Positions 1 through 7,855 of a stretch of 59,742 nt of DNA are shown here, piece after piece. This DNA comes from Mucilaginibacter sp. PAMB04168. Lineage in GTDB: Bacteria; Bacteroidota; Bacteroidia; Sphingobacteriales; Sphingobacteriaceae. The notes beneath the pieces were generated by a model, which worked only from the letters and a program-made list of their open reading frames with translations, was not told where the DNA came from and searched no databases. The stretch's first letter is position 1. Each line of letters starts with the position of its first letter. The stretch covers positions 1 through 59,742 of the forward strand of contig NZ_CP155080.2 in assembly GCF_039634365.2 (NCBI RefSeq), written 5' to 3'. The position numbers and the translations under genes are program-made.

Positions 1-302
1 ATGTTGTTAGATAGGCGCTGTATGGCCTCTACAAAAGTTTTGTTCTCGAATTTCTGAACCGCTTTAATTATGTCGCCACCTTCTCCCAGGGCATGGTCAT
101 ACCAAACATTGGCCTGATCTTTAATACTTATTGAACCTGTCTTTTGATGGTCAAAACCAAAAAAGTATTCTTTTCCCTTTTTTCCATCATACCGAAGCGC
201 CCCGATACTTTCAAGTTTAAAAAAGTAATCGAGTAAAGAAATTTCAGATTTAATCCTTACAGCCTTTGCGGTTAAAGCTGCATAGTCATTTTTGGTATTC
301 AT
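1..302 (-). CDS. CHC2/Toprim primase-like protein, 5' part (continues at the right edge)
   Basis: This is the first 100 codons of a minus-strand gene starting with ATG at 300-302 and running off the left edge. The residues resemble the N-terminal zinc-finger-like domain of Bacteroidota plasmid primases, including the typical pattern 'VWYDHALGEGGDIIKAV' after a beta-rich stretch. The classic CHC2 cysteines are not visible. The codon that spans base 2, base 1 and base 59742 continues in frame into the Toprim segment at 59097-59742, so the two pieces make one 315-aa protein if the molecule is circular. The likely role is priming or DNA processing on the single strand during replication or establishment after transfer. 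The domain call is by pattern; the circular join is inference with strong frame support. Confidence 0.8.
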   Translation of the reverse strand, partial: MNTKNDYAALTAKAVRIKSEISLLDYFFKLESIGALRYDGKKGKEYFFGFDHQKTGSISIKDQANVWYDHALGEGGDIIKAVQKFENKTFVEAIQRLSNN

Positions 303-339
303 AATCTTTACATTTAAAGGTATCAATAATTTTGTTACG

Positions 340-371
340 TGTAATCATTTTGTGTAATAGTTTTTTGTAAT
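340..371. promoter_or_regulatory. Three TGTAAT direct repeats upstream of the primase-like gene
   Basis: TGTAAT occurs at 340-345, 353-358 and 366-371, exactly 13 bp apart, just upstream (in minus sense) of the primase-like start at 302. Even spacing in an otherwise AT-rich non-coding stretch suggests a regulator or nucleoprotein binding array, but no regulator is identified. The rest of 303-520 shows no gene. Confidence 0.3.
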
Positions 372-524
372 ATCAAATAGCCAAAAAAAACCGACTATTG
401 ATCGGTTACAGCAGATTACAATTAAACGTTCGTTTTTCTGTAATAGTAAATATTGGTTTTGTTATATCCTCAAACATTAAATTCGTGATGTTCACTAAGC
501 GGATTTGTCAGAATATTATCAGTT

Positions 525-566
525 TTTGATACTTATCAAAAAAAGATACTTATCAAATTTTGATAC
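525..566. promoter_or_regulatory. Putative higBA operator: TTTGATA/TATCAAA dyads
   Basis: TTTGATA (525-531) and TATCAAA (534-540) form a near-perfect dyad around two bases. A second GATA-CT-TATCAAA follows at 545-557, and TTTGATA recurs at 559-565. Clustered dyads 100-150 bp upstream of a toxin-antitoxin operon are typical of autoregulatory operators bound by the HTH antitoxin. The assignment to HigA is inference from position. Confidence 0.45.
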
Positions 567-671
567 ATTTAAAATTTTCGTTATAATTGCAATGGATTAG
601 GAATAGTCCTAATTGTAAATAGTTTAATGAGATCGGAAAGTATGAATACAAAAAATTTAAAAACGTAAATT

Positions 672-977
672 ATGAAAATCAAGTTTGTTGACGAGTATCT
701 AGGTGTACTTGCAGAAAACAAAAATACTGGGAAGATGAAATATCCTGAAGAAGTTGAATTAGGTTTCAAAAAAAGGATTGCCCAGATTAAGCAGGCAAAT
801 GGAACACAAGATTTAAGAGCAATTAAATCTTTGCATTTTGAAAAGCTTAAAGAAAAAAGATATTTAGGCAAATACTCGATTAGAATAAATAAAGCTTTTA
901 GGCTTATATTTTTGATAACCAAAGAGGAACGTCTTGAAGTAATGGAGATTGAAGAGATCAACAATCATTACGGATAA
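672..977 (+). CDS. higB: HigB-type RelE-superfamily toxin
   Basis: A 101-aa protein with the HigB pattern: an early basic helix ('FKKRIAQIKQAN'), then 'LKEKRYLGKYSIRINKAFRLIF', the beta-strand core used by ribosome-dependent mRNA interferases of the RelE superfamily. Length matches the family (about 90-105 aa). It precedes a HigA-like HTH protein by 74 bp, the reversed toxin-first order characteristic of higBA. In known systems the toxin cleaves mRNA on the ribosome and HigA neutralises it, which stabilises plasmids by post-segregational killing. The upstream dyads at 525-566 fit autoregulation. Active-site residues were not individually verified. Confidence 0.85.
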   Translation: MKIKFVDEYLGVLAENKNTGKMKYPEEVELGFKKRIAQIKQANGTQDLRAIKSLHFEKLKEKRYLGKYSIRINKAFRLIFLITKEERLEVMEIEEINNHYG

Positions 978-982
978 TAACT

Positions 983-1032
983 AATCGCTTTGCGATTATT
1001 GATACTAACCCGCTATGCATTGGGCATAGCGG
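983..1032 (+). other. Two hairpins between higB and higA
   Basis: AATCGC (983-988) pairs with GCGATT (992-997) around a 3-base loop. CCGCTATGC (1010-1018) pairs with GCATAGCGG (1024-1032) around a 5-base loop. Neither is followed by a T-run, so they look like mRNA processing or stability elements that could set the toxin-to-antitoxin ratio rather than terminators. The function is inference. Confidence 0.5.
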
Positions 1033-1050
1033 ATTAACATACTACTAGAT

Positions 1051-1353
1051 ATGAACAATCAGGTCTTTAATAATAAAGGTGCTGAAATAGAGATTCAAGC
1101 TTTCCACCCCGGAGAGTTTTTATTAGAGGAAATCGAAGAGAGGGAAATCTTAAAAAAAGATCTAGCCCAAGCTTTAGAAATCTTACCTAATAACTTAAGC
1201 CTCCTTTTTGCGGGCAAGAGAAACATTTCCGCACAACTCGCACTAAAAATTGGTAAATTTTTGGGAACAAGCGCTGAATACTGGTACGGCATGCAAACAG
1301 CTTTTGATTTACATAAAGCTAGATTGGAAGAACAACAAAAAGAATACGCTTAG
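1051..1353 (+). CDS. higA: HigA-type HTH antitoxin
   Basis: A 100-aa protein with the HigA/VapI signature 'FHPGEFLLEEIEEREILKKDLA', then a helix-turn-helix ('LAQALEILPNNLSLLFAGKRNISAQLALKIGKFLGTSAEYW') over roughly residues 35-80. In this family the N-terminal 'HPGE' segment precedes the HTH that binds the operon's own operator and the toxin. Second gene of the pair with the HigB-like toxin. It is followed after 72 bp by an unrelated plus-strand gene. A short inverted repeat (AGTCCA/TGGACT with A-rich loop) at about 1360-1382 lies just after the stop and may end the transcript. Confidence 0.87.
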   Translation: MNNQVFNNKGAEIEIQAFHPGEFLLEEIEEREILKKDLAQALEILPNNLSLLFAGKRNISAQLALKIGKFLGTSAEYWYGMQTAFDLHKARLEEQQKEYA

Positions 1354-1425
1354 TAAAGAGTCCACAAAAAAATGGACTCTTTACACATTTAATGTATTAC
1401 CCATCCTGACTATAACTACTTAGGA

Positions 1426-2400
1426 ATGAATCAAGGACAGCTGCTAAGAAGAAAATTATTTGATAAATATTCCGCAAACCTTCATCTATTGCATGACAAC
1501 GGGTTATTACCACACTTAGATTTACCTCATAACCAAACTTTTATCTGTCCAGTATGCTTAAATCCATTTTCAGTGGATGACCTAGATACTACAAAGGAAA
1601 ACCACCTTACCCTCGAAGACGTTCCTCCTAAATCCTTGGGGGGCAAACCAACAATCCTTACTTGTAAGGTATGCAACAATACAGCCGGACAGCAGATTGA
1701 TGTACAACTTTTCAACAGAATGTTTGATATTGACAAGCACAAGTTCATTCCTGGAAGCAATTTCCACGCAAGATTTTCACAGAATGGACAAACAACCCAA
1801 GGCGAGGTAACGGTACATGATGACGGAACCATAAAGGTCAAACAATCCTATAAGCATAACAAAAAAGACAAACTGGACAATTTTGTTAGTGCCATATCGC
1901 CCTCAGAAGGAAATCCTTTGATGAACATTGAATTTTATCCGACCAAATTTAGCTTTAAACGGCTTGAGGTAGCACTTTTAAAATCTGCATATCTTCAATG
2001 CTTCGAAAAATATGGTTATGCATTTATTACAGATCCGATCTTTGATCAAGTAAGGGGACAAATCAAGAATCCAGATGCTGACATATATCCAACTAAAGCA
2101 TGGTTTTTAGGCCCGTTCAAAGAAGAAAACGAAGGTTCTCATTTCGTTTCTAATCCCGCGCTAGAATGTGTTATGAGTATTTTTACACTAAAAAGTTTAA
2201 GTAAGCGAACTTTTGGTGTGGTTTTGCCTATTAAAGATCCCGAAGCAATCAAAGTGGTAGCAGCCTTTCATGCAAGTATTGCGCTAGATTTAGATCAGAC
2301 TGCTGAATTTCATCGTTTTGACCACCCGGAAGGTTATATTGCTAACTTGGAAAATATAAAGGAAGTGTTAACCTTTATCGAAAAACTTAAAGCTCAATAA
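1426..2400 (+). CDS. HNH-like zinc-ribbon protein
   Basis: A 324-aa protein. Residues 41-44 (CPVC) and 80-83 (CKVC) make the paired cysteines of a treble-clef zinc site, with 'LEDVPPKSLGGK' between them and 'NNTAGQQID' after, the layout of HNH_5-type endonuclease domains. In most active members a histidine occupies the position before 'xxP' in the middle motif; here the residue is Asp, so catalysis is uncertain. The remaining 230 residues (beta-rich, then helical) are not recognised. It sits between higBA and the efflux operon, on the same strand but with its own spacing. It could be a defence or mobile-element nuclease, or a non-catalytic relative. The zinc-ribbon call is firm; the function is not. 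Confidence 0.55.
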   Translation: MNQGQLLRRKLFDKYSANLHLLHDNGLLPHLDLPHNQTFICPVCLNPFSVDDLDTTKENHLTLEDVPPKSLGGKPTILTCKVCNNTAGQQIDVQLFNRMFDIDKHKFIPGSNFHARFSQNGQTTQGEVTVHDDGTIKVKQSYKHNKKDKLDNFVSAISPSEGNPLMNIEFYPTKFSFKRLEVALLKSAYLQCFEKYGYAFITDPIFDQVRGQIKNPDADIYPTKAWFLGPFKEENEGSHFVSNPALECVMSIFTLKSLSKRTFGVVLPIKDPEAIKVVAAFHASIALDLDQTAEFHRFDHPEGYIANLENIKEVLTFIEKLKAQ

Positions 2401-2526
2401 ATCAATCTGTTCAATATAAATCAGATTTATTATTACCAAAAGGCAATTTGTGTGTAATCCATATTATTTCTAAACCCTTACATAGCTTAAATTTTATACA
2501 TCTCACGCAAAGTTATAAAAAAGGAA

Positions 2527-2582
2527 AATTTGAACAGTGTTTAAAACAGTTGTTCAAATTTTAAAAAAAAGTTTTACCTTTG
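2527..2582 (+). promoter_or_regulatory. TetR-gene promoter with 10-bp dyad operator
   Basis: AATTTGAACA (2527-2536) and TGTTCAAATT (2551-2560) are perfect 10-bp inverted arms 14 bp apart. TACCTTTG at 2575-2582 matches the Bacteroidota -7 box TAnnTTTG exactly, and TTG at 2550-2552 is in place for the -33 element. The dyad therefore overlaps the -33 region, as expected for autorepression. Transcription would start at about 2587, essentially at the ATG (2588). Confidence 0.7.
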
Positions 2583-2587
2583 CTGAG

Positions 2588-3220
2588 ATGAATAACTCGG
2601 ACATAAAGATTGACAAAAAAGTGAAGGACTCTTCAACTGAAGAAAAGATCCTCATTGCAGCGAGGAAAATTTTTACGCAAAGGGGATACGAAGGTACCAA
2701 ATTGAGAGATATCGCTGCTGAGGCTGATATCAATTTATCTCTCGTCAATTATTATTTCCGAAGTAAGGAAAAGTTATTTGAACAAATTATGACTGAGAAT
2801 ATTAATAGCTTATTTGACAAAGTTTTTCCAGTCCTAAATGATGAAAAAACGTCTCTGGAAGATAAATTTTCCTTTATTGCAGAGCACTATATTTCCCTTT
2901 TATTAGAAAACCCTGATCTTCCTAAGTTTATTGTTAGTGAACTTTTGTCCGGCTCAAATAAGATACCTGCAATTGTTTCAAAGCGTGAAAAAGTATTAAA
3001 TTCATCCTTCGTTAAACAAATGTTCAGCTTAGTAGAAAAAAACAAAAAAACAGTGCATCCGGTAAATATCTTAATGAATTTATTAGCTTTAATTATTTTT
3101 CCATTTCAAGTACAGAATGTTATTTCCCTACTTGGAATTCAAAGAGAAGAATTTATAGAGATTATGGAAGATCGTAAGAAAATGATCCCTATATGGCTTA
3201 ATGCTATCGTAGCAAGCTAA
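2588..3220 (+). CDS. TetR/AcrR-family transcriptional repressor
   Basis: A 210-aa protein with a TetR N-terminus: 'EEKILIAARKIFTQRGYEGTKLRDIAAEADINLSLVNYYFRSKEKLFEQIM' spans helices 1-4, followed by a variable ligand-binding domain. The start at 2588 is preferred because the -7 box at 2575-2582 lies inside any longer frame beginning at 2537, which would also put coding sequence through the operator. The mRNA may be almost leaderless. It heads the efflux operon, as CecR heads ybhGFSR in E. coli. Related GAACA...TTTAAAAC sequences upstream of the TolC-like gene (3236-3303) suggest it represses the operon. The inducing ligand is unknown. Confidence 0.85.
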   Translation: MNNSDIKIDKKVKDSSTEEKILIAARKIFTQRGYEGTKLRDIAAEADINLSLVNYYFRSKEKLFEQIMTENINSLFDKVFPVLNDEKTSLEDKFSFIAEHYISLLLENPDLPKFIVSELLSGSNKIPAIVSKREKVLNSSFVKQMFSLVEKNKKTVHPVNILMNLLALIIFPFQVQNVISLLGIQREEFIEIMEDRKKMIPIWLNAIVAS

Positions 3221-3235
3221 AATTTTTTTGGCCTA

Positions 3236-3303
3236 AAATTGAACAACTTTTTAAAACAAGTTTATAATCACACGAATGGAAATTGAACAACTTTTTAAAA
3301 CAA
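3236..3303 (+). promoter_or_regulatory. Direct-repeat operator before the efflux operon
   Basis: A 24-bp sequence beginning AAATTGAACAAC and ending TTTAAAACAA occurs at 3236-3259 and again at 3280-3303, start to start 44 bp. It shares GAACA...TTTAAAAC with the operator of the adjacent tetR-like gene. It probably lets the TetR protein control the TolC-like start at 3321. The second copy would be inside coding sequence if the longer frame from 3276 were used, another reason to prefer 3321. Confidence 0.6.
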
Positions 3304-3320
3304 AAAAACAATTCACCAGT

Positions 3321-4589
3321 ATGCGAAACTATATTTTAATACCACTTATCATTTTAATTACACATTTTAAAGGAGAAGCACAGGAGAAGCTCACTTTGGA
3401 GGATTGTTACCAACTTTCAAGAGCAAACTACCCTGCTGTTCAAAAAATGGATCTTATCACTAAGTCTGCGCAATTTACCCTGCAGAATGCAAACAAACGT
3501 TACCTTCCTCAGGTATCTTTCTCCGGTCAAGCATCTTATCAGTCACAGACAATAAGCTTTCCGCAAGCCTTAAATGGCATTCCTGGCGCAACGTTACCTA
3601 CAATCAGCAAAGACCAATATAAAATCCAGGGTGATGTTAGTCAGACTATATTTGATGGGGGGAGCATCCATTATGAAAAAGAGGTGACCAAGGCAAACGC
3701 CGAACTTCAAAAGCAGAATGTCGAGGTTAACCTGTACACGTTAAAAGACAGGATCAATAGCATTTTTTTTTCCATCCTTTTAATCGATGCACAATTAAAA
3801 CAAAACGAGCTTAATAAGGCAAATCTACAAACTCAGGCACAGAAAACACAGGCATCCTATAATAATGGCGTAGCATTCAAAAGCAACGTCGATGAATTAA
3901 ATGCTGAAGTGTCCGGTACCGATATGAGCAGCATTGAGTATGCAGCAAATAAAACAGCTTATCTAAAAATGCTATCCTTGCTCATTGGTAAAGAGGTGAC
4001 TTCTTCCCAATACCTTATAATGCCTTCACCCGTTGTGGCTACCAGCGAAATTAAACGCCCGGAATTAAAGGCATACGAGTTGCAAAAGTCAGTTTACGAT
4101 GCACAGGAAAAACAATTAAGGTCATCCTATCTGCCCCAATTCAGTGCATTTTTTCAGGGCGCTTACGGCAGGCCTACGCTTAATATTATTGAGAACCAAT
4201 TTGGCTCCTGGTATGTCACCGGCTTGCGCATGAGCTGGTCGCTGAGTAGTCTTTATACCTTGGGTAACCAGAAAAAAATACTGGATCTGAACCGCCGGTC
4301 GGTTGATGCTGATCAGCAGACTTTCCTGTTAAATACCAAACTTGATGTGACACAGCAGGATGAACAAGTAAACAAATACACCCTGTTGATCCGCGAAGAT
4401 GAAAAATCGGTTGCCTTAAGGGAATCGGTTACCAGATCTGCACAGGCGCAACTGGCAAATGGCGTGATCACTACACATGAATATATCCAACAAGTTAATG
4501 CAGAGAATGCGGCAAAGGAAAATTTACTTATGCACCGCATTCAGCTATTACAGGCACAATATACCAGAAATACTAAATCAGGAAATTAA
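3321..4589 (+). CDS. TolC-like outer-membrane efflux channel
   Basis: A 422-aa protein (start chosen at 3321) with signal peptide 'MRNYILIPLIILITHFKGEAQ' and the OEP-family architecture: 'LTLEDCYQLSRANYPAVQKMD', long helical repeats, a repeated beta segment near 'QVSFSGQASYQSQ' and its C-terminal counterpart 'LPQFSAFFQGAYGRP'. In this family three subunits form an outer-membrane barrel and periplasmic tunnel. The ORF upstream to 3276 lacks a signal peptide and overlaps the operator. It lies 18 bp upstream of the HlyD-type adaptor, so channel, adaptor and ABC pump are encoded together and probably make one tripartite exporter. Confidence 0.88.
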   Translation: MRNYILIPLIILITHFKGEAQEKLTLEDCYQLSRANYPAVQKMDLITKSAQFTLQNANKRYLPQVSFSGQASYQSQTISFPQALNGIPGATLPTISKDQYKIQGDVSQTIFDGGSIHYEKEVTKANAELQKQNVEVNLYTLKDRINSIFFSILLIDAQLKQNELNKANLQTQAQKTQASYNNGVAFKSNVDELNAEVSGTDMSSIEYAANKTAYLKMLSLLIGKEVTSSQYLIMPSPVVATSEIKRPELKAYELQKSVYDAQEKQLRSSYLPQFSAFFQGAYGRPTLNIIENQFGSWYVTGLRMSWSLSSLYTLGNQKKILDLNRRSVDADQQTFLLNTKLDVTQQDEQVNKYTLLIREDEKSVALRESVTRSAQAQLANGVITTHEYIQQVNAENAAKENLLMHRIQLLQAQYTRNTKSGN

Positions 4590-4607
4590 AATCAGAAACC
4601 AACAGAT

Positions 4608-5540
4608 ATGAAACCATTAATATTATTTGTTTCCGCTGCTATACTTTTAAGTTCATGCAGTCATAAAGACGACTTTGACGCTTCAGGTAATTTTGAAGCG
4701 GATGAAGTGATCGTTTCTGCTCAGCAGAATGGGCAGTTATTATCTTTTATTGCAGAAGAAGGCAAAATGCTGAAAGCTGGTGATAAAGTAGGTCAGATTG
4801 ATGTGAAGACCGCTGTGCTTCAAAAAGAACAAACGGAAGCATCCATTGCTGCATTAAAGGAAAAAACCACTAACCCTCAGGATCAGGCTGAACTGGTTAG
4901 GAGGCAGCTTGCCGTACAGGAAGCTCAGCTTGATCAACAATTGCGAGAGCGTGAGCGTACCGCTAATCTAGTAAAAGCGGATGCCGCTACCCGTAAACAA
5001 TTGGATGATGCGAATTCTGCAGTTGATCAGTTACGCAGACAGATCAGCGTAACCCGCCAGCAACTCAAATTAAACACTTCCAATATTTCAACTCAAAACC
5101 GTGGTGTGCTAAGCGAGAAAGCGCCATTGGAGAAATCAGCAGCACAATACCAGGAACAGATCAACAAAGGTCAGGTTATTAATCCGCTTACCGGCGTAGT
5201 ACTGGTTAAATATGCCTTGCCGGGAGAGATAGAGACAATAGGTAAACCGCTTTACAAAATAGCTAACACAGACACACTTACATTAAGGGCTTACGTTACC
5301 GGCACACAGTTACCACAGATCAAAAATGGGCAACGTACTACCGTGCGCATCGACCAGGGTGAAAAGAATTATAAAAACTATGAAGGTCAGATCACCTGGA
5401 TATCCGATAAATCAGAATTTTCTCCAAAAACCATCCAGACAAAAGATGAGCGGGCTAACCTGGTTTACGCCATTAAAGTACGGGTCAAGAATGATGGGTA
5501 CCTGAAAATCGGTATGTATGGGGAACTGATATTTAAATAA
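4608..5540 (+). CDS. HlyD/RND-type periplasmic adaptor lipoprotein
   Basis: A 310-aa protein with lipobox 'LSSC' (Cys17), so membrane-anchored by lipid. A biotinyl-lipoyl-like half motif ('NFEADEVIVSAQQNGQLLSFIAEEGKMLKAGDKVGQID') is followed by a long coiled-coil hairpin (about residues 80-185, with repeats such as 'RRQLAVQEAQLDQQLRERERT'), the second lipoyl half ('NPLTGVVLVKYALPGEIETIGKPLYKIA') and a beta-barrel domain. This is the order of YbhG/HlyD-like adaptors. It links the inner-membrane ABC pump to the TolC-like channel. The gene order matches E. coli ybhGFSR, with the dual ATPase split into two genes here. Confidence 0.88.
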   Translation: MKPLILFVSAAILLSSCSHKDDFDASGNFEADEVIVSAQQNGQLLSFIAEEGKMLKAGDKVGQIDVKTAVLQKEQTEASIAALKEKTTNPQDQAELVRRQLAVQEAQLDQQLRERERTANLVKADAATRKQLDDANSAVDQLRRQISVTRQQLKLNTSNISTQNRGVLSEKAPLEKSAAQYQEQINKGQVINPLTGVVLVKYALPGEIETIGKPLYKIANTDTLTLRAYVTGTQLPQIKNGQRTTVRIDQGEKNYKNYEGQITWISDKSEFSPKTIQTKDERANLVYAIKVRVKNDGYLKIGMYGELIFK

Positions 5541-5561
5541 CACCAGCACAAGATTAATTAT

Positions 5562-6161
5562 ATGGCATCATTCAAACAAAAAATAGCGCGTTATTTATAC
5601 CCGCTGATTCTTAGACTTGGAAGAAAGGGAAAAAACGGGACAATTCTAAGTAATGAAGGAAATGTACCGCCCAAAAAACCATTCCCTTTGGAACAGATCA
5701 TATTTAGCAATGGCAGCAAACCCGATTTAATGTCTTATTCAGGAAAAATGATCCTAGTCGTAAATACGGCTTCAAATTGCGGTTATACCGGACAGTATGC
5801 CGAGCTGCAGACCTTACATGAAGGATTTAGCCAAAAACTTGTCATCCTAGGCTTTCCTTCCAACGACTTTAAAGAACAGGAAAAAGCAAATGATCAGGAA
5901 ATTGCTCAGTTCTGCCAGGTGAATTATGGGGTTACTTTTCCTATCCTAAAAAAAGCTGTAGTAGTACCACATAGTGATCAGCATCCAGTGTTCAAATGGC
6001 TTACCAGCAGCACACTAAATGGATGGAATGACCACGCACCGGACTGGAACTTTAGCAAATACCTTCTAGATGAGAAAGGAAATCTGATCCACTACTTTGG
6101 CCCTTCAGTTTCCCCTTTAGATGATGTTTTTATAAATGCCATTGGTTTAAAGAATAAATGA
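5562..6161 (+). CDS. Glutathione-peroxidase-family thiol peroxidase
   Basis: A 199-aa protein with the GPx thioredoxin fold: 'ILVVNTASNCGYTGQYAELQ' gives the peroxidatic Cys73, then 'ILGFPSNDFKEQE' and 'WNFSKYLLDEKG', which supply the Gln/Trp/Asn of the catalytic tetrad. About 40 extra N-terminal residues precede the fold, with hydrophobic character ('YLYPLILRLG') that might act as a membrane-association segment. The usual second-motif Cys ('GFPCNQF') is Ser here. Such enzymes reduce hydroperoxides, including lipid hydroperoxides, usually with thioredoxin in bacteria. Its place inside an efflux operon is unusual and points to lipid or membrane oxidative protection. Its stop codon lies one base before the next ATG. 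Confidence 0.87.
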   Translation: MASFKQKIARYLYPLILRLGRKGKNGTILSNEGNVPPKKPFPLEQIIFSNGSKPDLMSYSGKMILVVNTASNCGYTGQYAELQTLHEGFSQKLVILGFPSNDFKEQEKANDQEIAQFCQVNYGVTFPILKKAVVVPHSDQHPVFKWLTSSTLNGWNDHAPDWNFSKYLLDEKGNLIHYFGPSVSPLDDVFINAIGLKNK

Positions 6162-6162
6162 A

Positions 6163-7131
6163 ATGGCATCAATCGAGTTAAAAAATATCAGCATAACCTA
6201 TAATAAAGGTGAAGTCAAGGCGGTAAACGATGTTTCTTTTGAGGTGCAACAAGGTGAACTGTTCGGGCTGATTGGACCTGATGGTGCTGGGAAAACTTCA
6301 ATCTTTCGCATTCTTACGACATTGCTGCTGGCCGATAGCGGATCGGCATCCGTTGAAGGGTCAGATGTAATAAAAGATTATCAGAGTATCCGTAATAAGG
6401 TAGGATATATGCCGGGACGCTTTTCCCTATATCAGGATCTGACCGTGCAGGAAAACCTTAATTTTTTCGCCACGCTGTTCGGCACGACCATAGAGGCGAA
6501 TTATGACCTGATCAAAGATATTTACGATCAGATCAAGCCTTTCAGCAATAGGCGGGCAGGCAAACTCTCCGGAGGTATGAAGCAAAAGCTGGCTTTGTGC
6601 TGCGCACTGATCCATAAACCTACAGTGCTATTTCTGGACGAACCAACAACTGGTGTAGACGTAGTTTCCCGTAAAGAGTTCTGGGAAATGCTGGCCAAAT
6701 TAAAACAGCAAAACATTAGCATCCTGGTATCTACCCCATATATGGATGAAGCCAAACTTTGCGACCGTATTGCGCTGATCCAGGATGGAAAACTGATGTC
6801 CGTTGATAAGCCAGAGAATATTGTAAAAAGCTTTCCCAAAGCGTTGTTTGCGGTTAAGGCAAATAACATCTACGCTTTATTGCAGGGCTTAAGGAACGAT
6901 GCCTTAGTAGAAAGTTGCTATGCGTTCGGAGAATTTATGCACCTGACTTTAGAAAGCGATGAAGGCAACGAGGAAAGCGTGAAAGAGATAGCTGCGCAAT
7001 ACCAGAATGAGGGCTTGGAGATAAAACAAATTACACCAACCATCGAAGATAGTTTTATCCGCATGATGCGGGAACAACAAGGTGATAAAGACATGATTAA
7101 ACCTCTAGCAGATGAGCGAAAAAGCAATTGA
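6163..7131 (+). CDS. ABC transporter ATPase (first half, YbhF-like)
   Basis: A 322-aa ATPase. Walker A 'GPDGAGKTS' (about residues 38-46), ABC signature 'LSGGMKQKLAL', Walker B 'VLFLDEPTTGVD' and the switch region 'STPYMDEA', where the usual H-loop His is replaced by Pro-Tyr. The standard H-loop would be 'TTHYMDEA', so this subunit may be the catalytically weaker partner of an asymmetric dimer. A C-terminal extension of about 90 residues follows the nucleotide-binding domain. It starts one base after the peroxidase stop and overlaps the next ATPase by 20 bp, implying translational coupling. E. coli YbhF fuses two such halves. Confidence 0.9.
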   Translation: MASIELKNISITYNKGEVKAVNDVSFEVQQGELFGLIGPDGAGKTSIFRILTTLLLADSGSASVEGSDVIKDYQSIRNKVGYMPGRFSLYQDLTVQENLNFFATLFGTTIEANYDLIKDIYDQIKPFSNRRAGKLSGGMKQKLALCCALIHKPTVLFLDEPTTGVDVVSRKEFWEMLAKLKQQNISILVSTPYMDEAKLCDRIALIQDGKLMSVDKPENIVKSFPKALFAVKANNIYALLQGLRNDALVESCYAFGEFMHLTLESDEGNEESVKEIAAQYQNEGLEIKQITPTIEDSFIRMMREQQGDKDMIKPLADERKSN

Positions 7132-7855
7132 GTGCAAAGAACTGAGCAAACAGTTCGGGGATTTTAAAGCAGTGGACCAAATTACCTTTGATGTTAATCA
7201 GGGTGAAATATTCGGGTTTCTGGGCGCAAACGGAGCTGGCAAAACAACTGCGATGCGTATGCTCTGTGGCCTTTCCTACCCTACTTCGGGTGAAGCTCAG
7301 GTAGCAGGCTTTGATGTTTATAAGCAGCAGGAGCAGATCAAGAAGAATATTGGCTATATGAGCCAAAAATTCTCACTATATGATAACCTCACGATCCTGG
7401 AAAATATTGAGTTTTATGGTGGGGTTTACGGGGTATCAAGGCCTGACATCAAGATCCGTAGCAATGAACTTGTAGCTACCCTGGGACTTGAAAAAGAGGC
7501 TAAAAAACTAGTTGGTGAGCTGCCCCTTGGCTGGAAGCAAAAACTGGCATTTTCCGTTGCCATCTTTCATCGCCCTAAAATCGTTTTTCTGGATGAGCCT
7601 ACCGGTGGGGTTGATCCCATTACCAGGCGGCAATTTTGGGACATGATCTATGCAGCCGCGGCAACAGGAATAACCATATTTGTAACTACCCATTATATGG
7701 ATGAAGCGGAATACTGCAACCGCATTACTGTAATGGTGGATGGAAAGGTCGAAGCTTTAGACACCCCTACTAAGCTAAAAGCGCAATTTAATACCCATTC
7801 CATGGATGACGTTTTTTACCAACTGGCACGACGTGCCAAAAGATCAGGAGATTAA
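7112..7855 (+). CDS. ABC transporter ATPase (second half, YbhF-like)
   Basis: A 247-aa ATPase with Walker A 'GANGAGKTT', Q-loop 'MSQKFSLY', signature 'LPLGWKQKLAF' (non-canonical, LPLGW in place of LSGGQ), Walker B 'IVFLDEPTGGVD' and an intact H-loop 'TTHYMDEA'. Compared with the preceding ATPase the defects are complementary: that one has the good signature but lacks the H-loop His, this one the reverse. This fits a heterodimer with one competent catalytic site. It overlaps its neighbour by 20 bp, and its stop is immediately followed by the first permease ATG. Confidence 0.9.
   Translation: MSEKAIECKELSKQFGDFKAVDQITFDVNQGEIFGFLGANGAGKTTAMRMLCGLSYPTSGEAQVAGFDVYKQQEQIKKNIGYMSQKFSLYDNLTILENIEFYGGVYGVSRPDIKIRSNELVATLGLEKEAKKLVGELPLGWKQKLAFSVAIFHRPKIVFLDEPTGGVDPITRRQFWDMIYAAAATGITIFVTTHYMDEAEYCNRITVMVDGKVEALDTPTKLKAQFNTHSMDDVFYQLARRAKRSGD

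Noticed and set aside
3276..3320. Longer start for the TolC-like gene at 3276
   Set aside because: It would translate the operator repeat and destroy the signal peptide; 3321 gives a normal signal peptide.
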